Shown: one piece after another, positions 35,101 to 43,502 of the stretch
How positions within the stretch are numbered: the first letter of the stretch is position 1
Layout: every line of letters starts with the position of its first letter
Assembly (NCBI RefSeq): GCF_000972845.2
Contig: NC_040016.1
Location: forward strand, 10,002,701-10,066,700
Source of the DNA: Larimichthys crocea
Lineage: Eukaryota > Chordata > Actinopteri > Sciaenidae
Direction of reading: 5' to 3'
Length of the DNA: 64,000 nucleotides
Notes under the pieces: model-generated
Databases searched by the model: none
Seen by the model: only the letters and a program-made list of their open reading frames with translations
What the model was told of the DNA's origin: nothing
Program-made: the position numbers and the translations under genes

Positions 35101-36715
35101 TTCTCTTTACCAGGCCGGTTTATCGCTGAGGGAGAGACTTCAGATCGCCCTGGATGTGGTGGAGGGGATTCGCTTCCTGCACAGTCAGGGCCTCTTGCAC
35201 AGAGACATAAAGCTAAAGAACGTCCTGGTAAGTTCACACCAACTAACAAATGTGTGGAAGTTATTTTTTTCTGGCGTGTTTTCTGTGTGTGGTTTGTTTT
35301 TTATAAACAGCTGTTGTATCACAACACCCCAGGGATACACTACACACTTATGTATACAGATCAGTGTTTTTTTTATCAGGTGGGGAGGGAGTGCTGCTTC
35401 AAATAGGCAATAGACCGTGACTCTTCTTTCAAAGAAACATTCGTAGCTGCTGGCATGTTGGCCTGTGTGCTTAATTGAGATACCAAAATCAAAATCAGAC
35501 ACAGTATACTCTGCAGAGCGATGCTATATGTACTAAGTAAGGGATAGGTAAGAGAATAAACACACAAATGTGAGGATGCCTGACACCTGATTGAGTCACT
35601 GCAGTGTGTACTTACCTTTTAGACTTATTGATCGATTGATTTTCAAGGGGATCATTTAGGTGATGTTGATGTTTCAGATTCAGAAACAAAAGCTGTTGAA
35701 GGCCAAAAATGTAAACCAGTGTTTCATTTGCCTGTTTATAGTAAATGTTTGAATTGTCACAGTATCTTTCTATTAAACAAATATGCAAATATTTGACCCT
35801 TTTTTTTCCCCAGTTGGACAAACAAAACCGAGCAAAGATCACTGACCTGGGCTTCTGTAAACCAGAGGCCATGATGTCTGGCAGCATTGTCGGTACCCCG
35901 ATTCACATGGCTCCAGAGCTGTTTACAGGTACGGCAGACACACGGTCGATATTTTCATCATGAAGCAACTTTACAACCTTTTAAACTGTTTAATTATTCA
36001 GAACTGTCTGAACGAGCAGCTGAATTACAAAGTTCATAAATGTTTTATTTGAGTCTTTTTAAGGTTTCGTTTCCGTTGTGATCTTCCTCCCGACAGGAAA
36101 ATATGATAACTCCGTTGATGTCTACGCCTTTGGGATCCTTTTCTGGTACCTCTGCACTGGTTCAGTGAAACTCCCAGAAGCCTTTGAGAAATGCTCCAGT
36201 AAGGACCAGCTCTGGAATAACGTTAAAAAAGGTAAACAGACTACTGAGGTCACTTTCACACAGTTCAGAGGGTTTATGTTCACACCGACTTTGTCCTGAA
36301 CGAACCCAGAACAGCATGATGTCAAACAAACAAACAGTCATTGATTGGACGGTGTTGGTGATGTCACCCAGCATCATCAGCACTATCTGGACTTATGTGG
36401 GGGAAGTCACATTCCTGTGACTCTTCTAAAGTGTTTATTTATAGATGTTGTTGATGAGATTGCTTTGCTGCCGTTTGTGTCGGGCTTCTTCTGAGTGTCT
36501 CATTCGTGTCCATGTTGTCTCCAGGAGCCAGACCCGAGCGGTTGCCCGGTTTCGATGAGGAATGCTGGCAGCTGATGGAGGCCTGCTGGAACGGGGACCC
36601 TTCCCAGAGGCCCCTGCTCGGTATTGTAGAGCCCAGTTTGCAAAGCATCATGGTGCGGCTCTGTAACTGCGGCTCAGAACAGAAAAGCAGCAGCAGCCTC
36701 GAGGACTCAAACTGA
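20200..36715 (+). CDS. dstyk: Dual serine/threonine and tyrosine protein kinase; 14 exons, 933 aa
   Basis: DSTYK (RIPK5) is a cytoplasmic RIP-like kinase linked to FGF/ERK signalling and cell death. Exons are 20200-20401, 22193-22602, 27294-27812, 27965-28160, 30001-30239, 30466-30549, 30643-30819, 33654-33783, 34246-34402, 34858-34990, 35114-35227, 35814-35928, 36097-36231 and 36525-36715. All are GT/AG and in phase; human is 929 aa. The long N-terminal region includes LILGQDC-like [14 protein letters not shown] and the conserved helical block [19 protein letters not shown]. The kinase domain starts near 653: [10 protein letters not shown], catalytic Lys684 (CALKSVV), HRDIKLKN with Asp780, DLG in place of DFG at 798-800 (also in the human protein), and [16 protein letters not shown]. 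Exon 3 has an Arg/Glu run ([12 protein letters not shown]) not in human. The gene is complete, with a polyadenylation signal at 37098. Confidence 0.97.
20817..21110 (+). mobile_element. L2-like LINE 3'-end remnant
   Basis: It starts with a degraded GDRAF...AAP coding trace (GGTGACCGAGCCTTTTGCG), the usual C-terminal motif of fish L2-type reverse transcriptases. It continues through a T-rich 3' untranslated region to TGTAAAGGGCTGTATAAATA and AAAGTACATTT, a typical LINE end. The frame is broken. It lies in dstyk intron 1 in the sense orientation. Confidence 0.6.
21625..21965 (-). mobile_element. tRNA-headed SINE with internally duplicated head
   Basis: Read on the minus strand it starts GGGGCAGCAGTAGCTCAGTC, a tRNA-like A-box region. 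It has a B-box-like GGTTCAAGTCCCACATGG, then the conserved body (CACCTCCTGGGCACTGCCG, CAAGGCACCGACCCTACCC), and ends in the LINE-shared tail ATTAATAAAGTATATC. A 22-bp unit in the head is present twice, at 21905-21926 and 21927-21948. A CACACACA run lies near 21708. Confidence 0.75.
22972..23490 (+). repeat. Common fish repeat split by a nested SINE
   Basis: The left part (22972-23113) contains CCTGGACAAGTCGGCAG, TCACATTCACACCTACAGG and CAATTTAGAGTCACCAA, up to GTCTTTGGAC. The right part (23440-23490) resumes with TGCGGGAGGAAGC and CATCCGGAGAGAA, which is the expected continuation of the same family. The gap is filled by the SINE at 23116-23439. An inverted second copy at 23705-23995 confirms the unbroken order. 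Confidence 0.7.
23116..23439 (+). mobile_element. tRNA-headed SINE, family copy 1 (most complete)
   Basis: It starts GGGGCGGCTGTGGCTCAGAGG (tRNA-like A box), has a B-box-like segment CCGGTTCAGTCCCC, and a body with CTGCATGTCGAAGTGTCCTTG, GGCAAGATACTGAACCCC and CGGTGTGCGGATG. The end is AGAAAGGCGCTATATAAGTA and CAGTCCATTTACCATTTA. Two further copies at 38590 and 51120 share the same blocks in the same order. Confidence 0.8.
23705..23995 (-). repeat. Inverted second copy of the 22972 repeat
   Basis: In plus-strand order it reads GGTTTGAACCTCGGCTGGGG, TTCTCCTTGTGTCTGC, GGCTTCCTCCCACAGTCC, AAAGACATGC, GGTGACTCTAAATTACCC, GGTGTGAATGTGAGTGTG and CTGGCGACTTGTCCAG, then GAGGATAAG. This is the reverse complement of the order at 22972-23490. 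Together they form an imperfect inverted pair about 215 bp apart in dstyk intron 2. Confidence 0.75.
26316..26560 (+). repeat. MITE family copy 2
   Basis: It starts TTAAAGATCCAGTGTGTCAG and contains GAATATGACAGAAATTAAATA, TTGGTGTTTAATCACCTG, AAATGAGCC, GTGAGTCCGCCATGTTTCTA and CGGTAGCCCAGAA. The same words appear in reverse at 183-392 and in part at 59156-59562. Its right end is not clear, perhaps near 26620. It lies in dstyk intron 2. Confidence 0.65.
28161..30000 (+). other. dstyk intron 4
   Basis: The intron is 1.84 kb and AT-rich with canonical ends. I see no recognisable transposon, RNA gene or extra exon. A short C-run near 29403 is the only simple sequence worth note. Confidence 0.55.
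32130..32690 (-). mobile_element. Degraded L1-like LINE ORF2 C-terminal remnant
   Basis: On the minus strand a broken frame gives blocks such as [16 protein letters not shown] and [13 protein letters not shown]. These resemble the C-terminal end of fish L1/Tx1-type ORF2 proteins (ARRxILLxWK...P, then FxxxWxPFLxYI). The upstream part has in-frame stops and shifts. No complete ORF is present. The assignment rests on remembered family patterns. Confidence 0.4.
32740..32919 (-). mobile_element. tRNA-headed SINE, second type
   Basis: On the minus strand it starts GGGCCGGTGTTCAGCTCAG and TTGGTAGAGCAGC (A box), has AGGTTCGAATCCGACC (B box), and continues GGCTCTTTCCCACATGTCA, TTCCCCGTCTTTCTCTCTCC. 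This is a known type of fish SINE and not a functional tRNA gene, because the cloverleaf arms between the boxes do not pair properly. Confidence 0.7.
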
Positions 36716-37097
36716 AAAACACTCCAGACAAACTAACACGCGTGTGATCAGGAAAGTATTTTGTATTTATGAGGAAGTGACCATTGAATAATGTCCGAGC
36801 TGTCCTCCGTGTTCACGGTTGTTGGATTTACATTATTTATGAGGAGTTTGACAGGAAGTTTGCGTATGTGTGTTTTATTGTTGGTTCATTGTGTATTTGT
36901 ATACAAACTCTACAGCATGCTTTCATTATAGCTGCCGTGCTAATTGCTACTTGGTCATAGGATTGTTACTAGATGCAAATTGTTTTAAAAAATATCCCAT
37001 TCCCAGTATTATGAAAAAATATAAATATATAAAAGATTAATTTTAGATTGTATTTAAACTGAACATGTCTGCATCGATACAAATACATCTTTTTTTT

Positions 37098-37103
37098 AAT
37101 AAA
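37098..37103 (+). terminator. dstyk polyadenylation signal
   Basis: A canonical AATAAA lies 383 nt after the dstyk stop codon, directly after a T-run, with a GT-rich stretch (CGTCGTACGTGTTCG) some 25-40 nt further on that could serve as the downstream element. Confidence 0.65.
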
Positions 37104-37147
37104 ATGATCTGTTACAACAAACGACTGCGTCGTACGTGTTCGTTAAT

Positions 37148-37680
37148 CACTGAAGTTCCCAAACTTTTTTTCAGCTTGTGACTCCTTCAAACAAAACGAT
37201 GTCTACTCTCATCAACTGGTTTCATACTGGATGTCCACTGGTTGTGACCAGTTTTGTTTCTCCCTGTTTCGTCTGGTCAATTTCTAGAAGTGATCCAAAA
37301 AAAAAGTCAGTTATATAAGAGAAAAAGCAAATCATATTTTTATGTAGCAGATTTTAATCACTGGATCTCAAAATGTGATCCGACCTATGAAATAAATTAA
37401 TTTAAAAACATTTGAAGGAAAATAAACTATGAACTCATGGGCTGATTTACAGTCCTGTTCACACATATTGCACAGGAAGTATTTGGATCAGAAGTACAAC
37501 TTTTCCATCATCGTATTAGCTCTGGTTCTTGGACCGGTTCTGGTCAGGATTCACATGAGGAGTAAATCTGCCTCCTGTGTGAACCGTCAGTCGACCTGCA
37601 CTGCTGTATTTTAATGGTGTTACATGGAGAGCTGAATATTTTGGCGGTACTCTGTGTGAAAAGTTTGAGAAACATTGCTG
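37148..37680. mobile_element. hAT-like non-autonomous element
   Basis: The left end CACTGAAGTTCCCAAACTTT and the reverse complement of the right end, CAGCAATGTTTCTCAAACTTT, form imperfect terminal inverted repeats of about 25 bp. The interior of about 530 bp has no coding capacity. The ends resemble those of the element at 8621-8930, but the bodies differ. It lies just beyond the dstyk polyadenylation site. Confidence 0.5.
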
Positions 37681-38589
37681 TAAATCATCTTCTCACCTTT
37701 TGCTATGGAAAAGTCACTGCTCTAAAAATGGAAATTATTATTATTTAATGGAAATTTAACATTTTCACATCAAGATTCAAGTAGCAGCAGAAAGTCCACG
37801 AGACATTTTTTGTTGCTAAATGAAATGCTGCATACTTGTGCTTGTTGAAGCCTTTTCTACAACATAAGTGTAGTTTTTCTACTCTTAACCTCATTAAAAG
37901 GCAAAAATACAAAATAATTCAAACATTCTTACATTTTTAATGGGTTCATAATTATGTATCAAGTAGATTTTTATGATGAGAGGACTGGTTGATGAACCAA
38001 AAATAAGTTTATAAATTAGTAATCATGATACTCTGCTAATCTTGTGACTGTTTCTCTTTCATGAGAAGCTAAGCAGAAAGAATAAATGAATAAATGGTTG
38101 TGAAGAGCTTGTCAGCATGTTAGACTGAAGGGTGTTGAATTTTTAAAGGAGGATGTGAGCAGCTTTAGCACCACCTAGTGGGTTTTTTATGCCTCGTCCC
38201 TCTCCTTGGTCATAATGTCGTGAAGCGACAGTTTTTCCTCTCCATGTCTCGTTGGCCTCCACCAGCTCTCTGTCTTGGCTGACAGAGTTTGTTCCTCAGG
38301 GCAAAGATCTCCTCTCTCTGGCTCAGGGACCGCTAAAGACTAATGATCAAGCCCACTGTCATGTTCCATTGTTGTCTTATTAATTCAGGATCAAATATTT
38401 TAGAGGTGTAGACTTATGGTGTGATGTTGTGCTGTGTGTATGCAGATGTCTTATTTGTTCAGGTATTTATCTAATGTGGCTCATAATGCCATTACCATGT
38501 TCTTAAATCTTCATTTTAGGCTCTCTGTTGCTATTTTGAGCATCCTGTTTGTGATGTGTCCGTCAAAGCACTTTGTAAACTCGACTCGA

Positions 38590-38800
38590 GGGGCGACTGT
38601 GGCTCAGAGGGGAGAGTGGTCTGCTAATCAGATAATCAATGGTTCGATCCCAGCTCTTCGGGTCTGCATGTCAAAGTGTCCTTGAGCAAGATACTGAACC
38701 CTACAGATCTGTGAATGAGATATGTAGAGTAAAAACACCTTGAGTAGTCATCAGACTAGAAAGATGCTATACTGTACATAAATAAAGTTATTATTATAAC
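38590..38800 (+). mobile_element. tRNA-headed SINE, family copy 2
   Basis: It has GGGGCGACTGTGGCTCAGAG, ATGGTTCGATCCCAGC (a good B box), TCTGCATGTCAAAGTGTCC and AGCAAGATACTGAACCC. The middle of the body is deleted relative to the copy at 23116. It ends in a TTATTATTAT tail near 38800. Confidence 0.75.
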
Positions 38801-40779
38801 TGTAATTAAGTGACTGCAGCTTCATGTTAATGTTCTCATCAAAGCAAATAAGCGCAACTCTCAATGTTGAAGCTTTAAACAAGCTGCAAAACCAACACAA
38901 GTGAAATTTATTTGTCATCATAAACAGGCTGATTTCTATAATGAAGGTTTATAACCTGTTTGCTTTTTAGCAGCAGGTTGTACCTTTGATATTAGCTGTA
39001 ATGCAAAATATAAAATGCAGAAAAAAAAGGTTGTTGGCACTGTTAAAAAATTCGGAGGTGAGATGGAAATGGTAGAAAACAGTTTAATCAGTAAAAACAG
39101 GAGTGGCAGAGTAGAAGAGACAATTCTCTGTTGCGATACCAGAGTTGATATGATTGACCTGGTAGTGTTGATTCATATGGCATGAAATTTATACATTAAA
39201 TTCACATGGTTGGTAAGATGGCATCCACAAATATCACATCAATTTGACTGAAAGTAGTAACTAAGATAAAAGATATTTCAGATTCCTAAAAACAAGGGAA
39301 GTTTACATATTTACTTACATTTAAAGATATGTCCTCAATTCATTTACAGGCCACTCTGTACAGTAAAAATGGATTACAGCTCAAACAGTATTACAGCACA
39401 ATTTCCGCGTGTGTTTCATTATTTTACAAACGACAAAAGCTCCATAGCTAATCTATAAAATACAGCTGTTTTTAGTCACTGAACTGAAATGAATGCATTC
39501 ATCTCTCGGATAAAACGATGAAAAACAAGAGCGCTTTTAATGTCCATAAAAAAATGTGCTCTCATCAGTGATTTACAAAAACAAGCAAAAAGATGTATCA
39601 AAAGTCCTTTTTTGAAATTTTGTTTTTTTAGGTCTGCACATGCAGGTTTTCTCCCCTTTGAAGGCTGAGCAGTGCAGAAGGCCGTGAGTCTGTGAACAGC
39701 CGTGAACAGCTGTCGCCTCTGGAAACATCCTCCATGAATGAGAAATAGCTTATACGGAGCATCCATCAGCCATTTTTTTTCCCTCTTTGTTTTAAAAGTT
39801 CAGAAATCCACAGAGAGCCTCTTGACCTGCACTCGACCATTTCTTGTGCCTCTTGGACATTTCAGGCATTTTTTAAAGTAGCTCAATAACCTGAGTCTGA
39901 ACCCCTCAAACCACAGACTGGCACAACAGCTCCAACAACAACAAGCAAGCAAAAAAACCAGGAAGACGTCACGAAGTAGTTATGCATGAAAAAAAAAATG
40001 AAAAAAGGAATTTCCCTGAATGTGTGAATGACCCACCCCCAGAAAAACAACTTTAATGTTCCACAGTCTTCAAAACAAAATATATATCCTGGAACAAAAA
40101 ACTAAAATAAAAGAATCGACCGCCAACAAATCGAGGCGGCGAAAGAAAAAAAAAGTGCATTGCTTCAAGTATGTAAACAAAATGATTTCTTTAAAGGGAG
40201 ACTCTTCGTTCTTTCAGTGTGCGTGAGCCTGGGCCAGTGCAGTGACTCCTGAGGTTTGGCACACATGTATGAACTCTCTCACACACTCACACACACATTC
40301 ACACACACAACACACACACTCTTCTTCAGAGGATCGTGATGACGATGAGGGGGAATTCCTTCTTTATCCACTTGTTTGTTTGTTAAGGGGAAATCAGGTG
40401 CTTCCCTGTTTGCAGTCAGTGTTGATGAAGGAGGCTCTATGACCTGCAAAGACACACCCCTCCCGTCAGCTCGGTCACATGGAGGTGTTGCAGTGGCTGC
40501 TGGGAAGACAGTGGCGGTGCGTGGTGGAGGTGGATGGATGGATGGATGGATGGATGGATGAAGAGGGGGATGCAGCACAACACAAGAAAAAAAAAACACA
40601 AAAAGAAATAGAAAAATAAATAAACACATGAGGCGATGAAACACGTCCACACACAGGTCGTGAGAGGTGACGGATGCTAAAATGATGCACCAATCTGAAG
40701 ACAGTGATCCTGATTGTTTTGAATGAGGATCAGAGCTTCATGGGATAAAATTAAAGTATAAAAATCTATGATTTTTGAA

Positions 40780-40863
40780 AAGAGAGAAGGGGCAAAGAAG
40801 GTTGATTAGTAAACTACAACTAAGAGAGAAGGGGCAAAGAAGGTTGATTAGTAAACTACAACT
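40780..40863. repeat. Perfect 42-bp tandem duplication
   Basis: Two identical 42-bp units lie at 40780-40821 and 40822-40863. Each contains AGAGAGAAGGGGCAAAGAAG and GTTGATTAGTAAACTACAAC. The identity shows the duplication is recent, or at least still polymorphic-grade. It sits downstream of celsr1, possibly within its 3' untranslated region. Confidence 0.9.
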
Positions 40864-41680
40864 TATATTATTGTTTTTACCTTAAATAAAACTTACTGTC
40901 TCTAAAGAATCGAGCTTTTAAACATGTTCACTTTACTTTATACTCACCACTCATGTGCAGTAGTGCATGCAGTAGCTAAGCTTTCATTTCACAGTGAGCC
41001 GTCACTATATTCATAATGGACATGCAGCTTTTCACACACAGATTAGCGCAGGTACAGTCTTGTTCAGGGCTTTTGTTTTAGTTCAAACTGTTGTCTGCAT
41101 CTTGAATCGACACAACTAATGTCTGCCTCGCTCGGCTTCCAAGAGCTGCAGGTTTTTCCACTTCCTACCTGTAAACCTTGGGTTTTTATTTAATATGTTA
41201 AAAATAACGAATCCTCTCACCCCGTCTGAGGTGCTAGGAGGGGAATAATCTGTGCAGATAGACGTAGGTAGATGGACAGATGTGTTAAAATTATTCTAAA
41301 TACCTGTGGAATTGTCGCTCTTGTACCGTCTTTGTACTACAGCCTACAGCGTCGTCTTAAATAGCTTCCTGTCAATCATGCTGTGCACTGAGAGCAGAAC
41401 CTGGAGCTGGTTTGTGTTTCGGTGCATTACACCGAGCGTGGGCTGTATTTCAGAGATGTTCAGTGAAATGTCAGGTGACCTGTCTGTGTTGATTCACATG
41501 TCAACTTCTCCTAACTCTCAAACGTCCGGTCAGATCTGTAACCTTCTGTTACAGCCACTGCTACAGCAAGGTTTCTGCCTCTTAGGCAAAGTTTTGCTCG
41601 CTCATGGTGGGAATTGTTGAGCCTCTGTAAATAATTTTATAGTCCACACATATTTAACTACACATATTCTCTATAGTAGC

Positions 41681-41686
41681 TTTATT
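41681..41686 (-). terminator. Possible celsr1 polyadenylation signal
   Basis: TTTATT on the plus strand reads AATAAA on the celsr1 strand, 488 nt past the stop at 42174-42176. It is plausible, but the gene may have a longer 3' untranslated region or a further exon, so confidence is low. Confidence 0.3.
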
Positions 41687-42173
41687 TTACACTGAACATT
41701 CACAACAGCCTTGAAACGATGATAAAAGCTGGAGCTGCGTGTCCACGATGAAGCAAAGGATGGACGATGTCTGCGTGCTACATGAGCAGTGAGTATAACA
41801 TAAGAAAGGATCTGTTCCTTTAAGGATGCTTTCATTAATCAGTCCTGCACACCTTGTTTTTTTAAATTATTGCTATTTTTTTTGAGTCCAGTTAGATCAT
41901 AGCGTTATTAAAAGTGTTAAAGATCTCTCCACGCTGTGGGTGAGAGCAGGATGGGTGCCGTCTTCATTTGGTTTAACGTTTAAGATAATTAGGTGGAAAT
42001 GAGACAGACCACAAGCAATGAAAACAACAATCACTGAGGACAGCTGCACGAATCGCAGTCGGACGCAGACATTTAGAGGAAACACTGAATGACATCTGCG
42101 ACACACAGTGATGCGACACCGGACACTTTTCATGCTTTGACGTTTGGTGTGGGTCTTATCTTGTATTTAATAC

Positions 42174-43502
42174 TCACTCTGATCCTGATGAATCACCGTC
42201 CACCGTCCCCGCCTTAATGCTCATGGCCACACCGTTCAGCTGATCCGGTATGCTGGGTTTAGCTGGGCCGGCTCGACTGTCACTGGAGGAGGATCCATGC
42301 GGAGACGCCCTGCCCGGGGCGTTTCCACAAAGTTCATTGTTGATGCGGCTGAGACCGTTTCTCTCTACAATCGGAGAAAGCTGCTTCTTCTTTAGGATCC
42401 CTGCAGAAGGATGAAAACAAGATGTGATGCCATCAAGCTGAAGAAAAAAAGATTCATAATCGATCTTAAAATATCCGTTTAATAATCTACCTTTGTGAGG
42501 GTGGGCGTTGAAGCTTGGCAGACTGGGCAGCAGCACCGTCATGTTGTCCTGCGTCCTGCTGTCTGAGAATGATCGAGGGTCACGGCTGAGACTCGGCTCT
42601 GGATTGTCCAGAGCGTCCGGTTTCAGTCGGTCTGCACCGGCGAGCTCGCCGTCACCACTTGCTGCTGCTGAATAATCTCCGGGCCAGTACATCTTACTCA
42701 AACTGTTGTCTGCAAAACAGAAACAATCAGTATGTGGTGTTAAAAAACATACAGCTGTAACACTGCCATTGCTTTAAAGTAGCCCCAGTTTGTACCTGCC
42801 ATGTGTTACCATTACACTCCTGTCACAGCACATCCAGTTTTTAAACTAGAACTTTAAATCTTGATTTTCTGTCTCTGACTGCTGTGACTCCAATGTCATG
42901 ATAACACACGAGAGGCACAAACTGGAGCGAGGATGAGATGAGTTTCAGTACTCTGTGGTTGTGGTCTCTTGCCCCCATTAGATGCCAGGTTTTCCCAGCA
43001 TTCCTCAGGAGGGAGTGGACCCTCCTCGTCCTCGCTGTCAGAGGAGTGCGTGGAGGCGTACGATCCGCTCTGGTCGTCCTCTAGAGACAGGTCGCTGTCC
43101 GAGTCGCTGTCACGATCTAAACACAGACGGAGAGAGAGGTCGATTCGTCACACCGATCGTTACAGCTAAACTAAATCTTAAGTACCGAACGAGAATAATA
43201 CCATCCGGGTGCTCTTTAGTTTCATGGAAGAGTGACGTGTGGTCGTTCAGAGCGATGTGCGCCTGACTGTTACTCAAACCGTCATCCCTGAAAAGACACA
43301 AGACGTCAGTTTACAGCTGCTCCTCAAATACTCAGCATATTTAATCTTTAATCCTCATATTGTTTCCGTACCTGAGGACAAACGGTACGTAGCTCTGCTG
43401 GCTCTTGCCGCTCTGCATGGTGCCGTTCAGAGACACACTGGAGTCTCCAAAGGGAAGATGATACAACCGTCCGTCCATGTAGTTTGTGTTGCATTTGTAG
43501 CC
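42174..43502 (-). other. celsr1 exons coding the cytoplasmic tail
   Basis: Five exons encode the tail. It has an acidic Ser/Asp block (DRDSDSDSDLSLEDDQ, THSSDSEDEE) as in mammalian CELSR1/2, a KGILKKK motif whose Gly codon is split by the 42491/42400 intron, and the end LNGVAMSIKAG. The stop TGA at 42176-42174 overlaps GTGAGT, a perfect donor, so a further short terminal exon is possible. Confidence 0.85.

Larger units (their letters stand above)
36716..42173. other. Intergenic region between convergent dstyk and celsr1
   Basis: It holds both 3' untranslated regions. On the dstyk side there is a good AATAAA at 37098. Then come an hAT-like element (37148-37680), a SINE copy (38590-38800), a (CA)n run at 40277-40320, a GGAT microsatellite at 40530-40560 and a 42-bp tandem duplication at 40780-40863. 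On the celsr1 strand an AATAAA lies at 41686-41681. No further protein gene is supported. Confidence 0.55.

Noticed and set aside
38590..38670. Possible tRNA gene (A box TGGCTCAG, B box GGTTCGATCCC)
   Set aside because: The arms do not form a proper cloverleaf, and the same sequence with a long body occurs at 23116 and 51120, so it is a SINE head. The same applies to 32840-32919 and 21880-21965.
39476..39766. Minus-strand open frame beyond celsr1 that contains KP after a possible acceptor
   Set aside because: The acceptor context is weak, the frame continues far past the expected ending, and no similarity to a CELSR C-terminus is seen.
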